Assembly (NCBI GenBank): GCA_963811225.1
Contig: CAWEQO010000003.1
Coordinates: 3,594-67,593, forward strand
DNA from: CAWEQO01 sp963811225
GTDB lineage: Bacteria; Chloroflexota; Anaerolineae; Anaerolineales; Anaerolineaceae
Length of the DNA stretch: 64,000 nucleotides
Direction of reading: 5' to 3'
In this document: positions 36,028 to 45,120 of the stretch, in pieces
Layout of the letters: each line of letters begins with the position of its first letter
Numbering within the stretch: position 1 is the first letter of the stretch
Notes under the pieces: model-generated
Seen by the model: the letters and a program-made list of their open reading frames with translations, nothing else
Databases searched by the model: none
What the model was told of the DNA's origin: nothing
Made by a program: the position numbers and the translations under genes

Positions 36028-37263
36028 TTATTCATGTCGTAATGCCTCGATCGGATCGAGCTGGGCCGCCCGCCGGGCCGGGATGTAGCCGAAGAAGATG
36101 CCCACCAGCGCCGCCGAGGTGAACGACAGGATGATCGAGTATGGCTGGATGACCGTGCGCATGTCCGAGAGGCGTGCGAACAGCTGTGAGCCGCCCACCC
36201 CCGTCAGCACCCCTAGCAGCCCGCCGAACAGCGAGAGCATCAGAGCCTCGCTCAAGAACTGCACCTGGATGTCGCCCGGTGTCGCCCCGACCGCCTGCCG
36301 CAGCCCGATCTCACGCGTGCGCTCTGTGACCGAGACCAGCATGATGTTCATGATGCCGATGCCGCCCACGATCAGCGAGACCCCCGCCACCCATCCTAGC
36401 AGCATGCGGAACGAGGCCGTCGTGGATTCCTGGGTGGAGATGATGTCCTGCTGGGTGGTGATGGAGAAGTCCGCCGAGTCGAGCGACACGTTATGGCGGT
36501 TGGACAGCAGGACGCTGACCTGCTGGCTGACGACGTCCATGTTGGCCTTTGGGTCGACCGAGACGTAGATAGTCCGCACGGAATTGCCCATGAATCGGGC
36601 AAACTGCGAGGGGGTGAACTTCCTGAACACCAGGTTGATGTCGGTGTAGATCATGCTGTCGAAGTCCGTTCCGCCCGAGATACCCTTGGGAGCCAGCACG
36701 CCGATCACCACCAGCTGCGTGTTGTTGGCATAGATGGTCTGCCCCACCGGATCGCCCGGGCCGAACAGTTCTTCGGCCACGCCCGAGCCCAGCACCACTA
36801 CCTTCTCGGTGCGCTCGTTATCCTGCTCGCTGACAAAGCGCCCACCGGCAACTTGCACGTTGCGGACGGTGGTGTAATCCGGCGTGGTGCCGACGACGCT
36901 GACCGAGGTCAGGGTCTGGTCGCCGACCTTGATATCGACGCTGGCCTGCTGCTCTACAGAGACGCCCGCCACGCCGGAAATCTGCTCGCGGATGGCGGCC
37001 ACATCCGAGTAGACCAGCCCGCCTTGCTGCTGCTGACGTCCCTGATTGGGTCCGCCGCGGGAAAAGGAGGGGCTGATAAACAGCAGGTTCGAACCCAGGC
37101 CGTTGATCCGGTCGGCGATGTTGGCCTCGGTCCCGGCGCTGACCGAGATCATGATGATCACCGCCGCCACGCCGATGATCACGCCCAGCATGGTCAGCAG
37201 CGAGCGCATCTTGTTGGAGGTGATGCTCTTCCAGGCCACTTTGAGGGTTTCTCTCAGGTTCAT
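36028..37263 (-). CDS. MacB-like ABC transporter permease (FtsX type)
   Basis: This 411-residue protein has one N-terminal membrane helix (SLLTMLGVIIGVAAVIIMIS), a large extracytoplasmic domain (about residues 50-270, MacB-PCD type) and three C-terminal helices (GWVAGVSLIVGGIGIMNIML, then TREIGLRQAVGATPGDIQVQ). It is a MacB/LolE mechanotransmission permease without its own ATPase domain. Four-base overlap with the ATPase gene. Works with the ATPase and adaptors to export a peptide, lipid or drug; cargo unknown. Confidence 0.92.
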   Translation of the reverse strand: MNLRETLKVAWKSITSNKMRSLLTMLGVIIGVAAVIIMISVSAGTEANIADRINGLGSNLLFISPSFSRGGPNQGRQQQQGGLVYSDVAAIREQISGVAGVSVEQQASVDIKVGDQTLTSVSVVGTTPDYTTVRNVQVAGGRFVSEQDNERTEKVVVLGSGVAEELFGPGDPVGQTIYANNTQLVVIGVLAPKGISGGTDFDSMIYTDINLVFRKFTPSQFARFMGNSVRTIYVSVDPKANMDVVSQQVSVLLSNRHNVSLDSADFSITTQQDIISTQESTTASFRMLLGWVAGVSLIVGGIGIMNIMLVSVTERTREIGLRQAVGATPGDIQVQFLSEALMLSLFGGLLGVLTGVGGSQLFARLSDMRTVIQPYSIILSFTSAALVGIFFGYIPARRAAQLDPIEALRHE

Positions 37264-38090
37264 TGCTGCGCTCCTTCTTCATCCGCTGCGGCTTCACTGG
37301 CGGAGTCGCCTTCCGTAGGCCGCTGCCACGTAGAGTATTCGATGCCGGTGGCGTTCTGCCAGGTGATCCCCTTGCCGTTCTGATGGTCGGAGAACAGCTT
37401 GCCGTCCCGGATCGTGACGATGCGCTCGGTGTGGTGCGCCACGTCCGGCTCGTGCGTCACCATCACGATGGTGCGCCCGCGGTCGTGCAGCTCATGCAGC
37501 AGTTCCAGGATCTCTTCGGCCGAGCGCGAGTCGAGGTTGCCGGTTGGCTCGTCGGCCAGGATCAGGATGGGATCGTTGATCAGCGCCCGGGCGATGGCGA
37601 CCCGCTGCTGCTGGCCGCCCGACAGTTGGCTGGGCAGGTGGTGCATGCGCTCCTTCAAGCCGACGTTCTCCAGCACCGCCTCGGCCATCTCGGTGCGCTC
37701 ATGAACATGGATGTTCTGAGCCCGGTTGTAGATCAGCGGCAGCATCACGTTATCCAGCGCCGACATTCTCGGCAGCAGGTTGAACGACTGGAACACGAAG
37801 CCCAGCAGCTGGCTGCGCACCTGGGCCAGCTCGAAGCGGGCGTACTCGCTGACGTCCTCGCCCGCCAGGATATAGCGGCCCTCGGTGGGCCGGTCGAGGC
37901 AGGCCAGGATGTTCATCAGCGTGCTCTTGCCCGAGCCGCTCGGCCCCATGACGGCCACGAACTCGCCGGACTTGATCTGCAGGCTAATGCCGTCCACCGC
38001 CGCAACTTCGATCTCGCCCGCGCCGTAAACTTTCCTCAAATCGATCGTTTCGATGATCACGTCTGTGTCGAATTGGATCTGGTTTTTCAT
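37260..38090 (-). CDS. MacB/LolD-type ABC transporter ATPase
   Basis: This 276-residue ATPase has GPSGSGKST, LSGGQQQRVAIARAL and LILADEPTGNLDSRSAEEIL. These are the MacB/LolD-class motifs. It carries a C-terminal tail of about 35 residues (WQRPTEGDSASEAA type), longer than usual. Start ATG at 38090 follows AAAGGA. It pairs with the downstream permease. Confidence 0.93.
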   Translation of the reverse strand: MKNQIQFDTDVIIETIDLRKVYGAGEIEVAAVDGISLQIKSGEFVAVMGPSGSGKSTLMNILACLDRPTEGRYILAGEDVSEYARFELAQVRSQLLGFVFQSFNLLPRMSALDNVMLPLIYNRAQNIHVHERTEMAEAVLENVGLKERMHHLPSQLSGGQQQRVAIARALINDPILILADEPTGNLDSRSAEEILELLHELHDRGRTIVMVTHEPDVAHHTERIVTIRDGKLFSDHQNGKGITWQNATGIEYSTWQRPTEGDSASEAAADEEGAQQ

Positions 38091-38117
38091 AAGGATCCTT
38101 TCTTCCATGGCCGGCTT

Positions 38118-39644
38118 TTACTGTCCGGGCACGGGGAAGCTGCCGCCAAAATCGCTGCCGAAGTTCCTCCGGCTGCTGCTGGCGCTGTCGCTGCTCGTGC
38201 TGTTGCTGCTGCTCGTCGTGGCGGCCTGGTTGGAGCCGGTGACGATTAATTCCCCGGCGGATAGGCCGCTCTTGATCTCGGCGCTGGCCGCGTCTTCCAG
38301 GCCGACCTCCACCACCTTCAGGCGCGGCCGGCCGTCGCTGCCGACCACCATCACGCCGTAGCTGCTGTCGCCCAGATCGATTAGCGCCTGCACCGGAGCC
38401 AGCAGCACATTCTGCGCACTGGCCTGCACCAGCTCCACCGTGGCGTTCAGTCCCTTGGGCAGGACGGGCACGTCTTTTTCGCCGCTCAGATCCACCTGGA
38501 TCAGTCCCTGCAGCACCTGATAGCCGCCGGAGGTTATCAGCTCCGGATAGATGCGGATGACCTTACCGCTGAACGTGCGGCCGGGCACGGCGTCGAAGCT
38601 GATCGTGGCGTTTTCGCCGATGGCGACCTTGTCCATGTCGGTCTCGTCCACGCTGAACTCAACCAGCGGGTGGGCCAGGTCGGCAATGGTGATAAATGTG
38701 CCCGTGCCGGCTTCATCCCCCGGATTGCCCGCCACTGAGAGAATCGTCCCGGCGAAGGGCGCTTTGAGCGTGCCGCCTTCCAGCTTTTCCTTGGCCTGAT
38801 CGAGCGTCGTTTGAGCGTTGTCGACCTTGTTCTGGGCCGTCGCCAGCGCTAACGGGTCGATGCCGTTGTTCTGGTTCAGCAGGTCCAGCTTGTCTTGGGC
38901 AGTCTTGAGGTTCGCCTCAGACAGCGCCAGGGTGGCGTGCGACGAGTTGACTTCGTACTGGGTGAACCCGGCGCAGGCATCGTAGGCGGCCAGCGCCCGG
39001 GCGACGATGTTCTTCTGCGGCACGAGCACGTTCAGGTAGTAGTTCGGGCTGCCACCGCCGTCGCCCAGCGAGTTGAGGTAGTCGCTGGCCTGCACGTACT
39101 GGGCGTAGTAGGCGTCGGTGGTTTCCTTGTCGCAGCGGGCCCAGCCCGTCTGGATCAATCCGGACTTAGCGTCTGTGACCGCTTTCTGCGCATCGATCAC
39201 GTCCAGCTGGGTGGTCGCCAGGTTGGCGGCTGCGCCGGCTTTGAGCGTGTCCAGTTCCTGCCGGGCAGCTGCCAGGTCTTGCTGGGCGCTGTTAACCGCG
39301 TCCTGCAGGTCGGAGAGGTCGGCCAGTCTGGCCAGCGTTTGGCCCACTGCGACCACGTCGCCCGCCTGGACGTTGACCTCACCGACCGTCCCGGAGGCGG
39401 AGAAGGCCAAATCCTTCTCCTCGGCCGGGGTGAGTGTGCCCGAGCCGCTGGCCGAGATGCTGATGCTGCCGCTGCTGACCGTGCTGGTGGCATAATCCGG
39501 CCCGGCGCTGGCCTGCTTAGCGGCGTTCTGCCGTTGGTTCCAGTACCAGGCGCCGCCGCCCGCTGCAGCCAGCAGGATGATCACCACGATTAGGATCCAA
39601 ATCCTTCTGCGCTTGAGATTCCGTTTAATGTTGATTGCTTTCAT
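38118..39644 (-). CDS. HlyD/MacA-type membrane-fusion adaptor, adaptor 1
   Basis: This 508-residue protein has an N-terminal membrane helix, a biotinyl-lipoyl-like domain (EVNVQAGDVVAVGQTLARLA), a long coiled-coil hairpin, and beta-barrel regions (APFAGTILSVAGNPGDEAGT, then VPVLPKGLNATVELVQASAQ). The hairpin contains ARCDKETTDAY and DACAGFTQYEV, a Cys pair shared by the two neighbours. The C-terminal tail is Ser/Gly-rich (ends FPVPGQ). Start ATG follows GGAGAG. It is the adaptor nearest the ATPase. Confidence 0.9.
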   Translation of the reverse strand: MKAINIKRNLKRRRIWILIVVIILLAAAGGGAWYWNQRQNAAKQASAGPDYATSTVSSGSISISASGSGTLTPAEEKDLAFSASGTVGEVNVQAGDVVAVGQTLARLADLSDLQDAVNSAQQDLAAARQELDTLKAGAAANLATTQLDVIDAQKAVTDAKSGLIQTGWARCDKETTDAYYAQYVQASDYLNSLGDGGGSPNYYLNVLVPQKNIVARALAAYDACAGFTQYEVNSSHATLALSEANLKTAQDKLDLLNQNNGIDPLALATAQNKVDNAQTTLDQAKEKLEGGTLKAPFAGTILSVAGNPGDEAGTGTFITIADLAHPLVEFSVDETDMDKVAIGENATISFDAVPGRTFSGKVIRIYPELITSGGYQVLQGLIQVDLSGEKDVPVLPKGLNATVELVQASAQNVLLAPVQALIDLGDSSYGVMVVGSDGRPRLKVVEVGLEDAASAEIKSGLSAGELIVTGSNQAATTSSSNSTSSDSASSSRRNFGSDFGGSFPVPGQ

Positions 39645-39662
39645 TCCAATCTCTCCAAAAAA

Positions 39663-41096
39663 TCATTTCACCGTTGAGGTGATCACCCGCTCGCCCTCAG
39701 ACAGCCCATCCAATACCTGTGTGGACGCCACCGAGCTAACGCCCAGGGTGACGGCGCGCTTCTCAGGCTGTCCCTGGGCGTTCAGCACGTACACGTACGC
39801 CGGTCCATCGATGGGCGTGTACACCGCTGTGGTCGGGGCCAGCAGGGTGTCCGCCGCTTCCTGGCAAGTCAGCTCGACCGTGGCGTTCAATCCCAGCGGC
39901 AAATCCTTCCCGGAAATGGTCTTGCCGTTCTCCAGGTCGATCAAGCCCTGAGCCACGTCGACGCTGCGCACCGCCGTCAGCACAGGATCGATCTTCACCA
40001 CCTTGCCGGTAAAGGTCTGGTTGGGCAAGCTGTCGAAAGTGACCGTGGCCGAGCAGCCCACCGCGAAGCCGGCCAGGTCGGTCTCGTCGATGTTCACCTG
40101 CACCTGCGTCTCCGCAAGGTTGGCGATACGGATCAGCGTGTCCGTGCCGACCTCGTCGCCCACCTGGGCGTTGACCGCCAGCGCCGTGCCGGCGAAGGGC
40201 GCTCTGAGGGCTGCGCCGTCCAGGTCCTGCTGTGCGCTGACCCGCTGCAGCCTGGCGTTGTCGAGCTGGGCCTGGGCCTGCTGCACCGCCACCGGGTCGA
40301 CCCCGTGGTTGGCCTGCAGTGTTTCATACGCTGCCTGGGCCTGCGCCAGGCTGGCCTGTGTGGTCTGCAGGGCGGCGTGGGAAGTGGTCACTTCCTGGTC
40401 GGTGTAGCCCTGGCAGTAGGTGTAGTTGATGCCGGCCTTGTCGCGCTTCTCTTTGAGCGGATTGAGGTTCTCAAGGATGTAGTTCTTGCCGTAGCCGGTG
40501 TTGCCGTCGTCCAGATAGCCCTGCCACACGGTGGCCTGCTGCTTGTATTTCAGGTATTCCTGATAGTAAGTTTGCAAGGTGGCCTTGTCGCAGCGGGCGA
40601 TGCCCTTATTCCTCAGGTTCTTCTGCGCGTCCGCCAGGGTAGTCTCGGCCGCGGCCACGTCGGACTGCGCCTGCGCCAGGGCCGCCTGCCCGCCGGTCTG
40701 CAGGTCTTGAAGGTTCTGCTCGGCCTGCTGCACGGCCAGATCCTGGTTCTGCACGGCCAGCTGCAGTTCCTTAAGGTTGCTCAGGCCGGCCAGTATCTGG
40801 CCTTGGGTGACCGTGTCGCCCGGCTGGACGTTCAGATCGCCCAATATGCCCGCAGCCGAGAAGGCCAGGTCGGCCGTCTGGCGGGCAACCACCGCGCCGG
40901 AGCCATTGATAGTAGCCGAGAGGTCGCCGCGCGTGACCGCCGTGGTGCGGTAGCCGGACTCCAGGGTGGCAGTGGTGCTGGGAGCGAAGGCCTGTCCATA
41001 CACCCACCACCCGCCGAAGCCTAACCCGCCCAACAGGAGCAACCCGAGCAGCGCCAGGAGGAAGGGGGATTTCTTTTTGATACGCGTTCCGTTCAT
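39663..41096 (-). CDS. HlyD/MacA-type membrane-fusion adaptor, adaptor 2
   Basis: This 477-residue paralog has the same order: membrane helix, lipoyl-like part (DLNVQPGDTVTQGQILAGLS), coiled-coil hairpin (QAEQNLQDLQTGGQAALAQA) and barrel (APFAGTALAVNAQVGDEVGT). The hairpin again holds ARCDKATLQTYY and TYCQGYTDQEV. Unlike its neighbours it lacks a Gly-rich FGG tail. Start ATG at 41096 follows GGGGGTGA; GTG at 41102 is an alternative. Confidence 0.88.
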   Translation of the reverse strand: MNGTRIKKKSPFLLALLGLLLLGGLGFGGWWVYGQAFAPSTTATLESGYRTTAVTRGDLSATINGSGAVVARQTADLAFSAAGILGDLNVQPGDTVTQGQILAGLSNLKELQLAVQNQDLAVQQAEQNLQDLQTGGQAALAQAQSDVAAAETTLADAQKNLRNKGIARCDKATLQTYYQEYLKYKQQATVWQGYLDDGNTGYGKNYILENLNPLKEKRDKAGINYTYCQGYTDQEVTTSHAALQTTQASLAQAQAAYETLQANHGVDPVAVQQAQAQLDNARLQRVSAQQDLDGAALRAPFAGTALAVNAQVGDEVGTDTLIRIANLAETQVQVNIDETDLAGFAVGCSATVTFDSLPNQTFTGKVVKIDPVLTAVRSVDVAQGLIDLENGKTISGKDLPLGLNATVELTCQEAADTLLAPTTAVYTPIDGPAYVYVLNAQGQPEKRAVTLGVSSVASTQVLDGLSEGERVITSTVK

Positions 41097-41110
41097 ATTC
41101 ACTCACCCCC

Positions 41111-42629
41111 CTACTGTCCTGGCGGGATGGGGAAGCCGCCAAAGTCGCCGCCGAAGCCGCTGGGGCCGAAGTCATTCTGGTTGCTGCCGCCGGCCGATCC
41201 GCTCTGAACTCATGCCGCTGCTGATCCGCTGGCCCTCACTCAGTCCCGACAGGATCTCGGTGTCGGCGCCGTCTTGCAGCCCGACTTGCACGCTCTGCAT
41301 CTGCATCTGCCCGTCGCTGCCAACCACCATCACCCCATAGCCGCCGCTGCCCAGGTCCACCAGGGCCGTCTCGGGCGCCAGCAGGGCGTCCTTCGACTCC
41401 TGGTCGATGATGGTCACGCTGGCGTTCAGGCCCAGCGGCAGGCTCTGGAGCGTCTTGGCCGGGTCCATATCCAGCGCCACCACCCCCGTGGCCAGGTTGT
41501 ACTGGCCGGAGGAGGTTAGCTGCGGATCCACCTGCGTCACCGTGCCGCTGAAGGTTTGGTCCGGCAGCGCGTCGAAGACGATCTCAGCCTTCAAACCGGT
41601 GATTAGCTTGGCGAGGTCGTTCTCGTCCGCGCTGAAGGACACCACCGGCTGGTTGACGTCTGAGAGGGTGATGTAGGTGGCGGTCCCGGCGATGGTGCCG
41701 ACCCCGGAGCTCAGGTAGGTGACCTTGCCGTCGAAAGGTGCGCGGATCGCGGCGCCGTCTCGGTTCTGCTGGGCGTCAGCCAGAGCAGATTCGGCTGCGG
41801 TCATGGCGGCTTCTTTGAGCGCCAACTGATCCGGGTCGATGCCCGAGCCGGCCTCGAGCGTGGCGTAGGTGTCTTGCGCCTGCTGCAGGTTCAGCCTGGC
41901 CAGTTCCAGCTTGGACTGTACGCTGGTCTTCTCATCCGCCGTGTAGGAAGCGCAGTAGTTGTAATTCGCCAGGGCGGTCTGGTAATCAGCGTTGGCGTTG
42001 GTCCAGGCCTGACTGTGCTGCGGCCCCTCTTCATATTGGGTCACGTGGTCCAGCTTGGCCCTGGCGTCGTCCAGCCTGGCCTGATCGCGCGTCAGCACGT
42101 CCTGTCCGCAGCGGGCGTAGCCCGTGCGCTTTGCAGCTTCGAGGGCGTCGTGATAGGCGGTCTGCTGATCGACCAGGTCTTGATACGCCTGCGCCAGCGA
42201 GACGCCCGCGCCGCTCTGGAGGTCTTTGAGGTCTTGCTGGGCCTGCAGCAGGTTCACCTGAGCCTGCGCCACCTCCGCGTCCATGCTTTCGGTGCTGCCC
42301 AGGCGGGCCAGCACGTCGCCTTCCTTGACCATGTCGCCCAGCTGGACGTTCAGCTCGGCCACCAGCCCACCGGTCGGGAAGCTCAGGTCGGCACTGCGCC
42401 CGGCAGCCAGCTTGCCCGAGCCAGACGCCGCGACGCGGATGTCGCCGCGCCGCACGATGGTCGTGTAGGATTGGACGTCCGCCGGCTGGGCCTGGGCGTC
42501 CTGGCCCCCGGGGCCGAGCATGAAGTACCAGGCTCCCCCGCCGCCCGCCATCAGCAGTACAGCCAGCGCTGTCCACAGACCCTTGGGGTAGCGGCTGCGC
42601 TTGCGAATGAATAACTTGCTCGATTTCAT
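41111..42629 (-). CDS. HlyD/MacA-type membrane-fusion adaptor, adaptor 3, broken near its end by a one-base insertion
   Basis: It has the same layout as the other two (membrane helix, AELNVQLGDMVKEGDVLARL, hairpin, APFDGKVTYLSSGVGTIAGT). The Cys pair appears as ARCGQD and NYCASYT. The uncorrected frame stops at 41172 with the unlikely tail RIGRRQQPE. Removing one base near 41204-41206 gives GGSNQNDFGPSGFGGDFGGF, ending PIPPGQ at 41111, which matches the tail of adaptor 1. The corrected end lies 14 bases before the next gene. Start ATG at 42629 follows GGAGG; the extension to 42734 would cross a hairpin. It is the first gene of the operon. Confidence 0.85.
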
Positions 42630-42650
42630 ACAAAAGCCTCCAGAAAATTG

Positions 42651-42700
42651 GCATCCAGGAACGGGCTGTGGGGAGCGACCCACAGCCCATTCCTGGATGC
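42651..42700. repeat. 22-bp-arm hairpin in the leader of the efflux operon
   Basis: 42651-42672 pairs with 42679-42700 with one mismatch (a G-U pair in RNA) and a 6-base loop. It lies just before the first adaptor gene, between promoter and start, so it may affect message stability or attenuation. Confidence 0.7.
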
Positions 42701-43019
42701 TCTCTTCCTCGATCATCAGATCTATCGTAAGCAAAGATTGTTAAGGAACTGTTTAGAACTGGCTTTAATATTGTTTGGTTTGGTTAAGAAAGAGAGTGAG
42801 ACTGATAAAGGCTCTCTTTCTACAACTGGCCTGATCGTTTTCGTCGAAAATGGCTCTACACATCAGGCCAGTTCTGCATAAAATGGAGTCGAAATCCCTG
42901 TGCGCAGGCGGCTCTCGCACAAGCCCCCACCCAACCCGCTCTTTGAGGGAGAGGGGTGGGGCGAGGGCTTGCGCGAGTGACCATCTGCGCGTGATCGAAA
43001 CTCATTTAAGGAGCAGACA
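42701..43019. other. intergenic region before pdxS with three inverted repeats
   Basis: No gene is seen. AGAAAGAGAG/CTCTCTTTCT pairs across 42787-42821. ACTGGCCTGAT and its complement stand at 42825-42835 and 42862-42872. CTCGCACAAGCCCCCACCC pairs imperfectly with the reverse at about 42917-42980, of a kind with the CCCCTCTCC-type repeats near 60.4 kb. AAGGAG before 43020 is the pdxS ribosome site. Confidence 0.6.
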
Positions 43020-43907
43020 ATGGAAGCACAAACCGGTACATTCGTATTAAAAGCAGGACTTGCCCAGATGCTCAAGGGCGGAGTCATCATGGACGTGGTC
43101 ACCCCCGAGCATGCTAAAATCGCCGAAGAGGCCGGCGCCGTGGCGGTGATGGCGCTGGAGCGCGTCCCGGCCGACATCCGCGCCGACGGCGGTGTGGCCC
43201 GCATGAGCGACCCCGAGCTGATCCTGCGCATCAAAGAGTCCGTCTCGATCCCGGTCATGGCCAAGTGCCGTATCGGACATTTCGTCGAGGCTCAGATCCT
43301 GGAGTCGCTCGGTATCGACTACATCGATGAGTCCGAAGTGCTGACCCCCGCCGACGAGCAGTTCCACATCAACAAGCACGCCTTCAAGATCCCGTTCGTG
43401 TGCGGCTGCCGCAACCTGGGCGAGGCGCTGCGACGTGTCGGCGAGGGCGCAGCCATGATCCGCACCAAGGGTGAAGCCGGCACCGGCGACGTGGTCGAAG
43501 CGGTGCGTCACGCCCGCTCGGTGCTGGGCGACATCCGGCGCTTGCAGAACCTGCCCGAGGACGAGCTGATGACCTTCGCCAAGGAGCTCGGTGCGCCCTA
43601 CGAGCTGGTGATCGAGACCCGCAAGCTGGGCCGCATGCCCGTGGTCAACTTCGCCGCCGGCGGCATCGCCACCCCCGCCGACGCCGCCTTGATGATGCAG
43701 TTGGGCGTCGACGGCGTTTTCGTCGGCTCAGGCATCTTCAAGTCCGGCGACCCGGCCAAGCGCGCCGCCGCCATCGTCAAGGCCACCACCCACTACCAGG
43801 ACGCCAGGATCCTGGCCGAGGTCAGCCGCAACCTGGGCGAGCCGATGGTCGGACGCCAGATCTCCTCGATCCCGCAGCCCGAATTGATCGCCGGGCGGGG
43901 CTGGTAG
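43020..43907 (+). CDS. pdxS: PLP synthase, synthase subunit
   Basis: PdxS makes pyridoxal 5'-phosphate from ribose-5-phosphate, glyceraldehyde-3-phosphate and ammonia. The 295-residue barrel contains MALERVPADIR and Lys82 in MAKCRIGHF, the family's substrate-binding Lys. GGIATPADAALMMQLG and GVFVGSGIFKS form the phosphate sites. Start ATG follows AAGGAG. pdxT follows after 7 bases; together they form the 12:12 synthase complex. Confidence 0.98.
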   Translation: MEAQTGTFVLKAGLAQMLKGGVIMDVVTPEHAKIAEEAGAVAVMALERVPADIRADGGVARMSDPELILRIKESVSIPVMAKCRIGHFVEAQILESLGIDYIDESEVLTPADEQFHINKHAFKIPFVCGCRNLGEALRRVGEGAAMIRTKGEAGTGDVVEAVRHARSVLGDIRRLQNLPEDELMTFAKELGAPYELVIETRKLGRMPVVNFAAGGIATPADAALMMQLGVDGVFVGSGIFKSGDPAKRAAAIVKATTHYQDARILAEVSRNLGEPMVGRQISSIPQPELIAGRGW

Positions 43908-43914
43908 GCGCGGT

Positions 43915-44508
43915 ATGCGCATTGGGGTACTGGCCCTGCAGGGCGACTTCGCCGAGCATTTAACGATCCTGAAACGCCTGGGCGTGGAGACCGCCGCAGT
44001 GCGCCTGCCTGACCAGCTCGAAGGGCTGGACGGTCTGATCATTCCCGGCGGCGAATCGACCACCATCGGCAAGCTGGCGGCGCACTACAGGCTGATCGAG
44101 CCGCTGCGCCAGTTCGGGCAGCGCAAGGCCATTTGGGGCACCTGCGCCGGGGCCATCTTCCTGGCCAGGGATGCTGCCCGCGCCAAGGAGGGCCAGCCGC
44201 TGCTCGGTCTGATGGATATCCGCGTGGAGCGCAACGCCTTCGGCTCGCAGGGCGACAGCTTCGAGACCGACCTGGACGTTCCGGCCCTGTGCGCCAGCGG
44301 GCAGTGCGACCCGTTCCACGCGGTCTTCATCCGCGCCCCGCTGATCGAAGCCGTGGCCGGGCAGGCGTGCGCCCTCGCGACCCTGGCGGATGGCCGCATC
44401 GTGGCCGCCCGTGAAGGCCGCTGGCTGGCGACCTCCTTCCACCCCGAGCTGACCGGCGATGACCGCTTCCACAAGTACTTTCTCAGGATCACAGAGGGCA
44501 GGGAATAG
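43915..44508 (+). CDS. pdxT: PLP synthase, glutaminase subunit
   Basis: PdxT releases ammonia from glutamine for PdxS. Cys77 (GTCAGA) with His176 and Glu178 (SFHPEL) form the class I amidotransferase triad. GGESTT near residue 46 is characteristic. Full length (197 residues), seven bases after pdxS. Confidence 0.97.
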   Translation: MRIGVLALQGDFAEHLTILKRLGVETAAVRLPDQLEGLDGLIIPGGESTTIGKLAAHYRLIEPLRQFGQRKAIWGTCAGAIFLARDAARAKEGQPLLGLMDIRVERNAFGSQGDSFETDLDVPALCASGQCDPFHAVFIRAPLIEAVAGQACALATLADGRIVAAREGRWLATSFHPELTGDDRFHKYFLRITEGRE

Positions 44509-44535
44509 CCCTTACCCGCACAACCTTTAAGAAGG

Positions 44536-44608
44536 GGCTGCCCGAAAATCGAACGGGTGGCGGCTGCGATGCCTTCGCAGCCGCCACCCGTTCGATTTTC
44601 GGGCAGCC
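44536..44608 (+). terminator. perfect 34-bp-arm hairpin after pdxT
   Basis: 44536-44569 and 44575-44608 are exact reverse complements with loop TGCCT. No U-tract is present. A LLFAILVVGLNRKQM-type open stretch follows to 44655 but has no start. Confidence 0.8.
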
Positions 44609-44769
44609 TGCTGTTTGCCATCCTGGTCGTCGGGTTGAACCGCAAGCAGATGTGACGCCGCGGCGCCGGTGTGACCGATGTGCTCATGCCGGAGCAGGCG
44701 TCTTTCGGCTCGATCTTCATGCTACAATCATCTTCACAACCGATTTTCGAGCTTTCCCGGAGAAGCACC

Positions 44770-45114
44770 ATGTCCTCGACCCCTGTCCAAACCCCATCCC
44801 GCGGCTTGCAAGTCCTCAAAGTCGCCTTGTTCTTCCTGGCCGGGCTCATGCTGGCGCTGGGGCTGTTCTTTAGCATCAGTTTGATCACCGGCGCTCACGC
44901 TGTTGTTGGCAACTTCCTCCTGCCGTTCGAATTCTTGAACCAGGCGATCTCTAACCTGATCGGCCCGATGATCACAAGTTTTCTCATCAACCTGGGCGTG
45001 ATCTTTCTGGCGCTGAGCATCGTGATCAGCGCCCTGCTGTTCGCCATCGGCCTGCTGATTGGGCACATCCTCGCCCTGGAGGGCAGGATTGCCCGGTTGG
45101 AGCGCGGCGAGTAG
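44770..45114 (+). CDS. small two-helix membrane protein
   Basis: This 114-residue protein has two long hydrophobic segments (about residues 18-45 and 66-102) and a basic, coiled end (LEGRIARLERGE). I do not recognise it. Start ATG follows GGAGAAG; a TACAAT stands at about 44702. It is six bases before the glycerate kinase gene and probably co-transcribed. Confidence 0.6.
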   Translation: MSSTPVQTPSRGLQVLKVALFFLAGLMLALGLFFSISLITGAHAVVGNFLLPFEFLNQAISNLIGPMITSFLINLGVIFLALSIVISALLFAIGLLIGHILALEGRIARLERGE

Positions 45115-45120
45115 CGCTCC

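Noticed and set aside
44612..44657. Hydrophobic open stretch LLFAILVVGLNRKQM after the pdxT hairpin
   Set aside because: Fifteen codons without a start are too short to call a gene remnant.
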